Source of the DNA: JABWCQ01 sp964530625
Lineage (GTDB): Bacteria > Electryoneota > RPQS01
Reading direction: 5' to 3'
NCBI GenBank assembly: GCA_964530625.1
Contig: CAZHAK010000009.1
Span: 40,186 to 104,185, forward strand
Length of the DNA stretch: 64,000 bases
The notes under the pieces were generated by a model. It ran no database searches and was not told the DNA's origin. It saw only the letters and a program-made list of their open reading frames with translations. Shown here in pieces: positions 42,956 through 51,047 of the stretch. Positions within the stretch are counted from its first letter, which is position 1, and each line of letters begins with the position of its first letter. The position numbers and the translations under genes were made by a program.

Positions 42956-42977
42956 TTAGAATATAAGGGGATTCTAA
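42956..42977 (-). promoter_or_regulatory. Candidate Rrf2 operator TTAGAAT-N8-ATTCTAA
   Basis: Perfect seven-base inverted repeat overlapping the -10 box of the rrf2 promoter, as expected for autorepression. It differs from the E. coli IscR sites known to me. Confidence 0.5.
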
Positions 42978-42988
42978 GCCGGAGTCAA
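42960..42988 (-). promoter_or_regulatory. Promoter of rrf2-suf
   Basis: On the minus strand: TTGACT (complement of 42983-42988), 17-base spacer, TATATT (complement of 42960-42965), about 38 bases before ATG 42922. Confidence 0.65.
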
Positions 42989-43038
42989 GTGCTATAAGTC
43001 ACAATAGATTGAGATTTATATTGTGAAAGTTTACACTT

Positions 43039-43056
43039 AGAGGCAAGTATGCCTCT
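43039..43056. promoter_or_regulatory. Inverted repeat AGAGGCA-N4-TGCCTCT before the riboswitch promoter
   Basis: Perfect seven-base arms (43039-43045, 43050-43056) ending at the -35 box of the next promoter. It may be an operator or a small hairpin; undetermined. Confidence 0.4.
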
Positions 43057-43084
43057 TGACAAGTTCGCCAGCTTTTCGTTATAT
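43056..43084 (+). promoter_or_regulatory. Promoter of the TPP-riboswitch operon
   Basis: TTGACA at 43056-43061, 17-base spacer, TTATAT at 43079-43084. The start near 43091 coincides with the 5' edge of the riboswitch. Confidence 0.7.
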
Positions 43085-43093
43085 GGGTATGTA

Positions 43094-43182
43094 GCCGTAG
43101 GGGTGGTCGCACGGAGCAGTCCGGAAGCGGCCTGAGAGAAACCCTTGAACCTGATCCGGATAATGCCGGCGAAGGAAACGGT
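43094..43182 (+). ncRNA. TPP riboswitch (THI element)
   Basis: Contains the conserved core CTGAGA (43132 region), ACCCTTGAACCTGATCCGGA (43141-43160), TAATGCCGGCGAAGGAAAC, with GGGGTGG at the 5' side. The outer stem pairs GCCGT (43094-43098) with ACGGT (43178-43182). It binds thiamine pyrophosphate in the nascent RNA. A terminator follows at 43226, so high TPP should stop transcription of the TonB receptor and permease. Confidence 0.93.
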
Positions 43183-43225
43183 GCGGTCAACCGAGACGCC
43201 GAATTCCGCGCAACTCATAGTGATA

Positions 43226-43265
43226 GACCGTAGCCGTCAATTGAACGGGCTACGGTCTTTTTGTT
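43226..43265 (+). terminator. Riboswitch-controlled terminator
   Basis: Ten-base perfect stem GACCGTAGCC (43226-43235) with GGCTACGGTC (43248-43257), then TTTTTGTTTT. It lies just before the ribosome site GGAGG of the receptor gene, the expected expression platform. Confidence 0.85.
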
Positions 43266-43280
43266 TTGGAGGCATCGGTG

Positions 43281-45740
43281 ATGCGACTTGGAGTATTGGT
43301 TTTGGTATGGGTCGTCTGTGCTCAGGCACAGTCTGCGCTGACGGGTATTGTGACGGATTGGTCGAACGGCAGGCCGATTGAAGGAGCCGTGATTGAAGTT
43401 GATTTGGAATTGATTGGAGAGACGGATCGTTTCGGGCGATATAGTACGCGAGTATTCGAGAGCGCAAGCGTTGTGGTGAAAGTGAGCAAAGACGGGTACG
43501 CGCCTTACTCTGCTTTGATTGTGCTTGCGGATGCTTTACAAACGGAGTTCAACGTCGAACTGAAACCGTTTGTGAAGGGGAGCGCGAGTGCCGACGCGTT
43601 TAGTGACGTGCCGAAGTATGAACTGGATGACGTAACGGTGACGACATCGCGTGCGACTTCGGATTATCCTGTCACATTTTCAAACGTTCCGCCTGAGGTT
43701 GTGGACAGGAGTAGTTACGGACAGGATTTGCCGCAATTGTTCACGCAGCTTCCGAGTATTAACACGTATTCCGACGGAGGAAACGGCTTCGGATATTCGT
43801 ATTTGCGACTCAGAGGATTCAGTCAGAATCGAGTTGGAGTTTATCTGAACGGAATTCCGCTGAACGACGCCGAATCACACGAAGTTTTTTGGATTGACTT
43901 ACCTGATTTTGCGGAAGATGTTCAGGATATTCAGGTGCAACGCGGGATCGGGAGTTCGCTATACGGCGCGGCTTCGCTGGGAGGATCCATTAATCTTGTC
44001 ACGAAGACTCCGGGGTTGGGTGATCGTCCTAAGCTGCGCGCCGAAGGAATGTACGGGTCGTGGAATACCCGGCGGGCAAGTTTACAATTCACTTCGGGAC
44101 GAGTGGGCAAACGATTCGGATTTTCAGGGCGCTTGACTAGGATGGATTCGGACGGGTATCGCTTCGGGTCGTGGGTGAAGGCGTGGAGCTATTATCTGGC
44201 GGCCACGAGATTTTCCAACCGGCATACGTCTCGAATCATTTTCTACGGCGGGCCGGAAAAGACGCATTTAGCTTATGAGGGCGTGACCACAGAGTATTTA
44301 GACGGCGAGATTACGGGCGATAAGGATAATGATCGCCGATACAATCCGCTCACGTATGCGGGTGAGATTGACAATTTTTTTCAGCCGCATTATGAGGTGC
44401 ATGACACTTGGCGGGTTAAGGACAACGTGATATTGGACAACTCGTTCTATATTTTTAGGGGAGATGGGTATTACGATCAGTTTCGCGCGGATCGGGATTT
44501 GTCGCAGTACTATTATGATTTGTCCGCCGATTCTTTGACGGGAGACTTGCTTAGGCGACGAAATATCGCCGAGACGGACGGCGGTTGGGTGCCGCGCGCG
44601 ACGTGGAAACACGGGTACGGGCAGACTGTGTTTGGCGCGGAATTGAGACTGCATGACGCGCGGCACGAGGGGCTTGTGTTATGGTCGTCGGTTGTTCCGG
44701 AGGGCACGGGGCCTGACTATCGGTACTATGATTATCGAGTGAAAAAACAGGTGTACGCGGGGTATGTGCATAACTTGTTTCAGATCATCGATCCGCTGCG
44801 AGCGATGGTTGATTTGCAGTTTAAGACACAGCGATATGAGATGAAAGACGACCAGCTTTTTGACGTGACGCTGGAGAAATCGTTCACAGCTTTCACGCCA
44901 AGAGTCGGACTAAACTACAGGCTGCTTGAGGCAACGGGAAGCACTCCGTTGACATTGGTGTATGGAAATGTATCGCTTGCGCAACGGGAACCTGCGTTCC
45001 GGGATTTGTATAATGCGCAGGATTATTACTCATCTCCGCTGTTGGCGCCGAATCGATTTGCGAACGGGGTGAACGGCGGAGAGTATGTCGGGCCGACTTT
45101 GGATGAGGAGAAATTGATTAACTTTGAGATCGGCGCGATTGCTCAGTGGAGAACCGCGCATGTCGGAGTGAATTATTACCGGATGGAGCTTACGGACGCG
45201 ATTGTGACGGACAACGGGCAGTTAGATGATTTGGGAAATCTGTTATCCGCGAATGCTGATAAGGTGCGACATCAGGGGATTGAGCTTGTGGGAGCGATTG
45301 AACCTATACGTAATCTGAAATTCAGCGGGAATCTTGCTCTGGCTGATCACAAGTTCGTGACTTACTCTGAGGTGGATTGGAATACGTATTTGTTGACTTC
45401 GCGGGACGGGAATCGCATCGGGCAGGATCCGGAGTATCTTGCTAACGTGCAAGCGGAGCATACTTACAAGAATCTTTTTTCAGCAATTGGTGCGCGGTTG
45501 GTTGGAAAGCAGTTTACGGATAACAGTGAAGACACAACTACGGAGATTGACGGATACGCGCTTGTTCATGTTGACTTGGGATACAAGCTGAAAAATTTGC
45601 CGGGGAATGTTCCGTTGATGGAGCTTCGTGTTCGCGTCAACAATTTGTTTGATACGGAATATGAGACGGTGGGGTATGGTCCGACTTACATCGTGGGCGC
45701 GCCGCGAGCGATTTACACGACGCTGGCTGTTGAATTGTAA
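43281..45740 (+). CDS. TonB-dependent outer-membrane receptor, TPP-riboswitch controlled (probable thiamine-type uptake)
   Basis: 819 residues from ATG 43281 (GGAGG eight bases upstream). The signal peptide is MRLGVLVLVWVVCAQAQ. A carboxypeptidase-regulatory-like Ig domain follows (about 20-100), then the plug (about 115-235, with YLRLRGFSQNRVGVYLNGIP and IQVQRGIGSSLYGAASLGGS) and a 22-strand-type barrel to the C-terminus, ending in an aromatic-rich strand (APRAIYTTLAVEL). The riboswitch in front makes thiamine, TPP or a precursor the likely ligand; this is inference from regulation. The permease gene begins at its stop codon (TAATG), so outer- and inner-membrane steps are coupled. Confidence 0.88.
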   Translation: MRLGVLVLVWVVCAQAQSALTGIVTDWSNGRPIEGAVIEVDLELIGETDRFGRYSTRVFESASVVVKVSKDGYAPYSALIVLADALQTEFNVELKPFVKGSASADAFSDVPKYELDDVTVTTSRATSDYPVTFSNVPPEVVDRSSYGQDLPQLFTQLPSINTYSDGGNGFGYSYLRLRGFSQNRVGVYLNGIPLNDAESHEVFWIDLPDFAEDVQDIQVQRGIGSSLYGAASLGGSINLVTKTPGLGDRPKLRAEGMYGSWNTRRASLQFTSGRVGKRFGFSGRLTRMDSDGYRFGSWVKAWSYYLAATRFSNRHTSRIIFYGGPEKTHLAYEGVTTEYLDGEITGDKDNDRRYNPLTYAGEIDNFFQPHYEVHDTWRVKDNVILDNSFYIFRGDGYYDQFRADRDLSQYYYDLSADSLTGDLLRRRNIAETDGGWVPRATWKHGYGQTVFGAELRLHDARHEGLVLWSSVVPEGTGPDYRYYDYRVKKQVYAGYVHNLFQIIDPLRAMVDLQFKTQRYEMKDDQLFDVTLEKSFTAFTPRVGLNYRLLEATGSTPLTLVYGNVSLAQREPAFRDLYNAQDYYSSPLLAPNRFANGVNGGEYVGPTLDEEKLINFEIGAIAQWRTAHVGVNYYRMELTDAIVTDNGQLDDLGNLLSANADKVRHQGIELVGAIEPIRNLKFSGNLALADHKFVTYSEVDWNTYLLTSRDGNRIGQDPEYLANVQAEHTYKNLFSAIGARLVGKQFTDNSEDTTTEIDGYALVHVDLGYKLKNLPGNVPLMELRVRVNNLFDTEYETVGYGPTYIVGAPRAIYTTLAVEL

Positions 45741-47119
45741 TGAGTGGCGGACTTGCGCACGTCTCGTGGATTGACTTAGTCATCGTCGCGGCTTCCGTGG
45801 GCGCCGTGTTAGTTGCCGGATTCTGGAAGCGCACGGGGCAGCTTAGTGAGTATCTTATTGCAGGCAGGAGGCTTTCGCTTCCTGCCTTTGCTATGTCGCT
45901 CATCACGTCGTGGTACGGCGGGATTTTGGGAGTCAGCGAGTATTCGTATTCTTATGGACTCTCGAATTGGTTTGTGTTTGGACTGCCATATTATCTCTAT
46001 GCATTGATCTTCGCTCTGTTTTTAGCGAAGCGGGCGAGAAGATCGGAGTTGCTGTCTTTACCGGATCGATTTCAAATCGCCTATGGCACGAATGCGGCGA
46101 GAGTGTGCGGCGGAGTTATTTTTCTGACGACCATGCCTGCGGCGTATCTGTTGATGCTGGGGAAATTGATTGAGTGGATGTTCGGGTGGCCGTATCACGT
46201 TTCACTGATACTCGGAGCGGCGGTTTCGACACTTTATTTGTTTCGCGGCGGACTTGCGAGCGTGGTGAGTACCGACAAGATTCAATTTGTGCTGATGTAC
46301 ACCGGATTTGCGGTGATGGTGGTGATGCTGTTTCGGGAATACGGCGGGTTGGAGTTTATCCGCGCGAATGTCTCGAACGATTTGTTGACTCCGACGGGCG
46401 GGCAGGCATTGGGCGCGGTGCTGGTTTGGTATGTGATTGCTTCGACGACGCTGGTTGAACCGTTGTTTTACGAGCGCGCGTTTGCCGCGAAATCTGAGAA
46501 ATTTGTGCTGCCGGGGATTATGATTGCTATCGGATTTTGGGCGTTGTTCGATTTTATGACGACGGCGACGGGGCTTTATGCGCGGGCGATTTTGGGAAAT
46601 ATTGACTCGCCGGTGTACGCGTTTCCGGAGCTTGCGGCGAAGATTCTTCCGGTGGGATTGTTCGGATTGTTTTTGGCGGCGTTGATTGCGACGGTTGCAT
46701 CTACAATTGACAGTTACACGTTTATCGCGGGCGCGGCTCTGGGGCGTGACGTGATTTTGCGAGGCCGAGCGCCCGGCAAAGAACTTCTGTTGCTCAAGCT
46801 GGGCGGCGCGCTCGGGTTATTGTGCGCGTTACTGTTGGCGTGGATGTCGGACTCGGTGATCACGTTGTGGCACGCGATTGGATCCATAGCCGCTCCTGCA
46901 CTGCTTTTCCCCGCTCTGTTGGCTTGGTTTGCGAAAACTCCGCCGAGCGCGAAGACCGCCATGTCGAGTATGTTGCTGGCTGGTAGTACGGCGTTGGTGT
47001 GGCGGATGTCCGGGGTCTGGACTATGGACGGCGGGTATTGGCTGGGAATTGAGCCGGTATTTGTGGGATTGGGGGTTAGCGGGGGTGTGATTCTCTTGGG
47101 CAAAACTGCAAAATCTTAG
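45740..47119 (+). CDS. Sodium:solute symporter-family permease, probable thiamine-type transporter
   Basis: 459 residues with about 12-13 membrane helices in the SSS/APC-like pattern, from IDLVIVAASVGAVLVAGFW (about 11-29) to VFVGLGVSGGVILL near the end. The segments EYLIAGRRLSLPAFAMSLITSW and ATVASTIDSYTFIAGAALGRD match the family (substrate/sodium sites near the first helices and helix 8 region). It probably brings the ligand of the linked receptor across the inner membrane with sodium. The start codon overlaps the receptor stop (TAATG). Thiamine or its pyrimidine moiety is inferred from the riboswitch. Confidence 0.85.
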   Translation: MSGGLAHVSWIDLVIVAASVGAVLVAGFWKRTGQLSEYLIAGRRLSLPAFAMSLITSWYGGILGVSEYSYSYGLSNWFVFGLPYYLYALIFALFLAKRARRSELLSLPDRFQIAYGTNAARVCGGVIFLTTMPAAYLLMLGKLIEWMFGWPYHVSLILGAAVSTLYLFRGGLASVVSTDKIQFVLMYTGFAVMVVMLFREYGGLEFIRANVSNDLLTPTGGQALGAVLVWYVIASTTLVEPLFYERAFAAKSEKFVLPGIMIAIGFWALFDFMTTATGLYARAILGNIDSPVYAFPELAAKILPVGLFGLFLAALIATVASTIDSYTFIAGAALGRDVILRGRAPGKELLLLKLGGALGLLCALLLAWMSDSVITLWHAIGSIAAPALLFPALLAWFAKTPPSAKTAMSSMLLAGSTALVWRMSGVWTMDGGYWLGIEPVFVGLGVSGGVILLGKTAKS

Positions 47120-47265
47120 GTGTGGGATTTTCACGTGCCGCGCAGACATTTATCTGTTCGCAATAAATTGCAAGCATTTTGACTCCGTGATATTAAATGA
47201 TTTCTTAGGGGGCGTATTGAGGCCGGCTGTTTTGGAGAATAGCCAATCACCGAAGTTCTTAAAAC

Positions 47266-47298
47266 AACGAACCCGCCAAATTACTTGGCGGGTTCGTT
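47266..47298 (-). terminator. Intrinsic terminator for the five-gene TonB/T9SS operon
   Basis: 14-base stem AACGAACCCGCCAA (47266-47279) pairs with TTGGCGGGTTCGTT (47285-47298). On the minus strand it is followed by GTTTTAAG. It may also serve the plus-strand permease gene. Confidence 0.75.
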
Positions 47299-47327
47299 CG
47301 TTGGCTTGCTCCCTCTCGTCTATAGAG

Positions 47328-49088
47328 TTACAGGCCGGTTAACATGCGGGGCATCAGGACGTCGAAGAGCGCTTCGGCATCCTGCTGATGACAGAAGAAA
47401 AGCGGAATACCGAAGACGGCGACGCGGAAACTCAAGTCGTAGTAGTAGCCGGCTACTTGTCCGTTTTGGAAGTAGTCCGGCGTGATCGATGTCAATCTGC
47501 CGATAATCGTACACTCACCGCGCGGATCGAACGTCCACGACCTCGGAATCGCGCCGTTCCATGACGGCAAGATTTTGTCGGGATCGACTCTCAGGGACGG
47601 AAAACCGTTCTCACCCGTGAAACCTGTGGCTTCACGAACAGTACTCCATGTCGGCGCGGGATCACGGCTGCATTCAAATGCGCGCATATAGCGAAACGCG
47701 AAATCAGAGTCAGTGAATGATGCCTCCGCGGTTGTCACTATCGCGCTCATGATGTCCCAACCACTGAAGATTACACGGCCGCCACGCCGCATATATTCCG
47801 CCAAAATCCGGCGATTGTCATCAAGCTGGAAGTCCGTGCGATCATCGGCATGCCATACCACCAGTCCGATATTGCTTAAATCGAACGGCGACACGTACGC
47901 GCCGGGAGTCCTGACGGTCATATCTATGTGACGTACGTTGTATCCGTCAACCAAGGCGGCATAGAAGTCGTCCACCTGAGCGTCCGTCGGGAGGGTCGGC
48001 GCTCCGTTGCCGTTGCGAGTCTCGTCCACGACCAAAACTGAATCGGAGAGTGTCTGTCCGACTAAGCGAACGAACAATTCTGTTGTGTCTGAGAGCAACC
48101 CTGCCATATCGCGAGCCTGAAAAGAATAATTGTAGTCGCCGATCGGAAGATTGGTTAAGGCAAGCGCAGGCTCTTCCGCCCATTGAGACCATAAGCCGTC
48201 TGATCCACGATAGCGGTAAGAGTGAATCAAGCCACGATAGTGAAAGGCCGAGGCTCCGAAGGACAGCACCAATTCTGCGTTCAATTGCCAGTAGATTGAG
48301 CCGTCGGGGTAAAGGCTGTCTGACGCGACTCCGGAATTGTAGCGCGCCTGCACGACGTCCATCCGCGGGAGCGAGTCCAGCGTCACCGTTACACGTCGTG
48401 AAGCGATTCCCGACACCGCAAAGCCTGAGTCTCGGCAACGACCGTACAAGGTATGCTGCCCGGCTGTCAGGACCGAGTTATCTAAAGGAACCATGCCCCC
48501 TGGGAATGAGCCCAGTGAGAGATCGGCAAACAAGAAGGTCGAATCGCGCGACCAGTCGGTCCAGCTCATCGTATCGTCGAGGCTTAAGGAGAACCAAACG
48601 ATTGAGCGATTTGTGTCCTCGGCTTCGAGCTTGATACTAAAACCCTGACCAACAGTAGCGTTGTTGCCGACGATATTGTCGCTCGAGAAAAAGCATGTGG
48701 GGGCTGTGTTGCTCGTGTTGAATTGAATCTCCGGAGGCGTGGGGTCCACGTCGCCGTCATTGTCCACCGCTTGAATTTTGAATGTGTGTGAAACGACTTC
48801 TCCAGTGGCCGGAGAGTTAAAAGAGATGGCGCTATCCGAACGGGTTGTAAAGGCCACCAGTTCGCCGTCAATGTACATATTAAAGCCCGTCACCTCGCCG
48901 TCCGAGTCGTTGCCTGACCAGAAAATTGAAATGAAGTGATTGACGGTCGTGCCATTTTGCGGGGCTGACGTAATCGCGGTTGTGGGCGGGCGATTGGCAA
49001 GCGCCGAACCGGGATCTGAGACTTTGCAACTTGCCAGGATGAGCGGCAAAGCTGCCAGCAGAATTGTCTTTGTCATGGTGTAGTTCAT
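47328..49088 (-). CDS. Large envelope lipoprotein with Ig-like and GATase/ThuA-like regions
   Basis: 586 residues from ATG 49088 (AAGGAG seven bases upstream). The lipobox is LPLILASCKV (Cys about 21). Ig-like domains span about 30-330 (PPTTAITSAPQNGTTVNHF, GNDSDGEVTGFNMYIDG). The C-terminal half (about 345-586) resembles a flavodoxin/class I amidotransferase-like fold: LVVDETRNGNGAP, NIGLVVWHADDRTDF, AEYMRRGGRVIFSGWDI. No catalytic Cys triad is evident. It is the last gene of the operon that begins with the 53391 TonB receptor. Probably a surface or periplasmic binding partner; function unknown. Confidence 0.7.
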   Translation of the reverse strand: MNYTMTKTILLAALPLILASCKVSDPGSALANRPPTTAITSAPQNGTTVNHFISIFWSGNDSDGEVTGFNMYIDGELVAFTTRSDSAISFNSPATGEVVSHTFKIQAVDNDGDVDPTPPEIQFNTSNTAPTCFFSSDNIVGNNATVGQGFSIKLEAEDTNRSIVWFSLSLDDTMSWTDWSRDSTFLFADLSLGSFPGGMVPLDNSVLTAGQHTLYGRCRDSGFAVSGIASRRVTVTLDSLPRMDVVQARYNSGVASDSLYPDGSIYWQLNAELVLSFGASAFHYRGLIHSYRYRGSDGLWSQWAEEPALALTNLPIGDYNYSFQARDMAGLLSDTTELFVRLVGQTLSDSVLVVDETRNGNGAPTLPTDAQVDDFYAALVDGYNVRHIDMTVRTPGAYVSPFDLSNIGLVVWHADDRTDFQLDDNRRILAEYMRRGGRVIFSGWDIMSAIVTTAEASFTDSDFAFRYMRAFECSRDPAPTWSTVREATGFTGENGFPSLRVDPDKILPSWNGAIPRSWTFDPRGECTIIGRLTSITPDYFQNGQVAGYYYDLSFRVAVFGIPLFFCHQQDAEALFDVLMPRMLTGL

Positions 49089-49099
49089 TTATTATCTCC

Positions 49100-50140
49100 T
49101 TACCACGCAAAGGCCACCGCGAACCGGTGGGGTTGGTCCAGGAATCCGTCACCGGCGGCGGTGATGCGATCCCAATGAGAATAGGCATAGTCGAAATTCA
49201 AGGCATAATCGTTCATGACGTCGAACTTCAGACCGAAGCCAAGCGAGAAACTTTCTTCATCATAGCCGAACTTTCCACCGGCGCGCAGGAAGAGCGTTTG
49301 CTGATAGCCGTATTCACCGCCGAAGTTCAAGCGCTCTTTGTTGTCGTTCGGATGATCCATTTCGATCGCGAACAAACCCGAGTGGTTTTCACTCGCCTCC
49401 ATTTCCAGCATCTGCCAGACATCAAACGAAACACCGAGTCGGAACATCGTCGGCAAGGCGGCGCCTTCAAAGCTCTCGACCGCAGGGATCGGTTCATTGT
49501 TGATTCCGGCTTCGCGCCAATCCTGGAACTCGCCGGAGTATTTTACTTCGGGGCCGAGGTTTTGAATGGCCATGCCAAGTTTTAATGAGCGTAAACCGGT
49601 CTGATACACAGTTCCGAGATCGACGCTTACTCCGTCGTAGCTGTGTTCCTCGAGTGAGCTTCTCAGATAGCGCAGATGCCCCCCGAGCGAGAACTTGTCC
49701 GTCAATTTTTGCGCGTAGGACGCGCCGATGACAAAATCGTACGCGTTGAAGAATTCCCCTGTTCCTTCGGGCGCGTGCCACGTGCGGACGGGCATGTCAT
49801 CCGTAAAGAGATTGATGACGTGCAATGACACCGCGCTGTATTCTCCCCACGGGCGCGCGTAGGAGATGGCGTTACATTGAATGTCGGCGGGAAGATTGAT
49901 TTGCGCAATCTGCACTTGATTCTTGGTAACGGTTGTCAGGCCGGCTGGATTCCACCAGATCGTTTCGGCACCTTCGGCGGCAGACACGAAAGCATTGCCC
50001 ATACCGATACCGCGAACGCCCATCGGAAGTTTGAGCAGCTGCATTGAAGTCGTGCCGACTTTTTCAAGTGCAAATGAATTCACACAAATTAGACCCAGTG
50101 CGGCCAGCACGAGGGCCGTCCTATTGTAACAATTTATCAT
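49100..50140 (-). CDS. PorV/PorQ-family outer-membrane beta-barrel protein
   Basis: 346 residues from ATG 50140 (GGAGG seven bases upstream; start overlaps the previous stop). The signal peptide is ALVLAALGLICVNSFA. The family opening is MGVRGIGMGNAFVSAAEGAETIWWNPAGL (written in parts: GVRGIGMGNAF, then ETIWWNPAGL), followed by amphipathic strands to a terminal aromatic (FAVAFAW). PorV-type proteins shuttle T9SS cargo to the attachment complex; many paralogues in FCB bacteria have no known partner. Its place next to a T9SS-sorted protein gene suggests it serves that cargo. Confidence 0.85.
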   Translation of the reverse strand: MINCYNRTALVLAALGLICVNSFALEKVGTTSMQLLKLPMGVRGIGMGNAFVSAAEGAETIWWNPAGLTTVTKNQVQIAQINLPADIQCNAISYARPWGEYSAVSLHVINLFTDDMPVRTWHAPEGTGEFFNAYDFVIGASYAQKLTDKFSLGGHLRYLRSSLEEHSYDGVSVDLGTVYQTGLRSLKLGMAIQNLGPEVKYSGEFQDWREAGINNEPIPAVESFEGAALPTMFRLGVSFDVWQMLEMEASENHSGLFAIEMDHPNDNKERLNFGGEYGYQQTLFLRAGGKFGYDEESFSLGFGLKFDVMNDYALNFDYAYSHWDRITAAGDGFLDQPHRFAVAFAW

Positions 50141-51036
50141 GGCTGTTCCTCCGCATAGACGAGAACGACGGCGGCGGTTATTTTGGAAACTGCGCCGGTG
50201 GCGCGAGCGTGCAGAGTGTGTGTGCCCTCGGAGAGGCAGGGCCTTGTGGATCCGATGAAGCATGTGGCCCAATTAAACTCGATGGGACGATCTGGTTTTC
50301 GAAGATCAGCCCCTTCGAATCGAGCCATGTCCAGTGAGAAGGAGCGGCCCTTTAGTCCTGTCGCGGAGTCGGTCATTGCAAGATAAATCTGCTGGCCGAA
50401 GAGCCTGCCCATGGAGTCGAGAAGGGCTTCGGGATAGGCGGTTGTGGTGTCCGCGTCCATCCAAAGGGACAATGTGAAGCGATCATCTACGACTCGCCCA
50501 AGCGAATCGCGCACAGCGCCCAAGCGAGTTGTATCTATGACGGCGGCCTCCACCGAGTCCTGATAGGTGGCGCGGAGTTGTAATGCAGTCTGTTCGGCAG
50601 CAATCAGACCGGAGGTATCAGCGGGGCAATCCTCGGGAATCGTGTCACAGAGAGCCCGGATACCGTTTACAGAATCCAGTACGCCATTTTGCACTTCGAT
50701 TGCGACGAGCAAGCGAATGAAAGTTTGGTCCCACGCAGGCAGGGAGTCGTCAACAACCGATTCGTACCAAAGAATATCCGAATCGGGTTCGATGAAAGCT
50801 GCAATCGTCATGCGCGCGGGAGTATCCACACCGGGTATGCCAATGGCTGCAAGCGGGGCACGAACTTCAAAGCTCGCGCTAACTGGTTGGCCGTTTGAAA
50901 CCGCGTTTTCCCACAGCGTTATGGATTCCGTGTGGGCAGGATCCGGCGCGAGTACGGGGGCCGTGCGTGGATCTGAGCAGGACATCACGCCAAAGGAGAC
51001 AATCCCAAATGCAAGAAGATATATATATTTCGTCAT
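50137..51036 (-). CDS. Lipoprotein of unknown function in the TonB/T9SS operon
   Basis: 299 residues from ATG 51036 (AAGGAG six bases upstream). The lipobox is SFGVMSCSDP (Cys about 20). The mature part has an Ig/beta-sandwich feel (ITLWENAVSNGQPVSASFEVR) and two Cys-containing stretches (RALCDTIPEDCPADTS, WATCFIGSTRPCLSEGTH) that may form disulfides. No known domain recognised. It lies 11 bases after the 51048 gene and overlaps the PorV-like gene. Possibly a SusD-like accessory in position, but it lacks the SusD helical pattern. Confidence 0.65.
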   Translation of the reverse strand: MTKYIYLLAFGIVSFGVMSCSDPRTAPVLAPDPAHTESITLWENAVSNGQPVSASFEVRAPLAAIGIPGVDTPARMTIAAFIEPDSDILWYESVVDDSLPAWDQTFIRLLVAIEVQNGVLDSVNGIRALCDTIPEDCPADTSGLIAAEQTALQLRATYQDSVEAAVIDTTRLGAVRDSLGRVVDDRFTLSLWMDADTTTAYPEALLDSMGRLFGQQIYLAMTDSATGLKGRSFSLDMARFEGADLRKPDRPIEFNWATCFIGSTRPCLSEGTHTLHARATGAVSKITAAVVLVYAEEQP

Positions 51037-51047
51037 CGTGAACTCCT

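Noticed and set aside
49100..50272. Longer PorV-like protein from 50272
   Set aside because: The first 44 residues are Arg/His-rich shadow sequence; ATG 50140 has GGAGG and is followed by a signal peptide.
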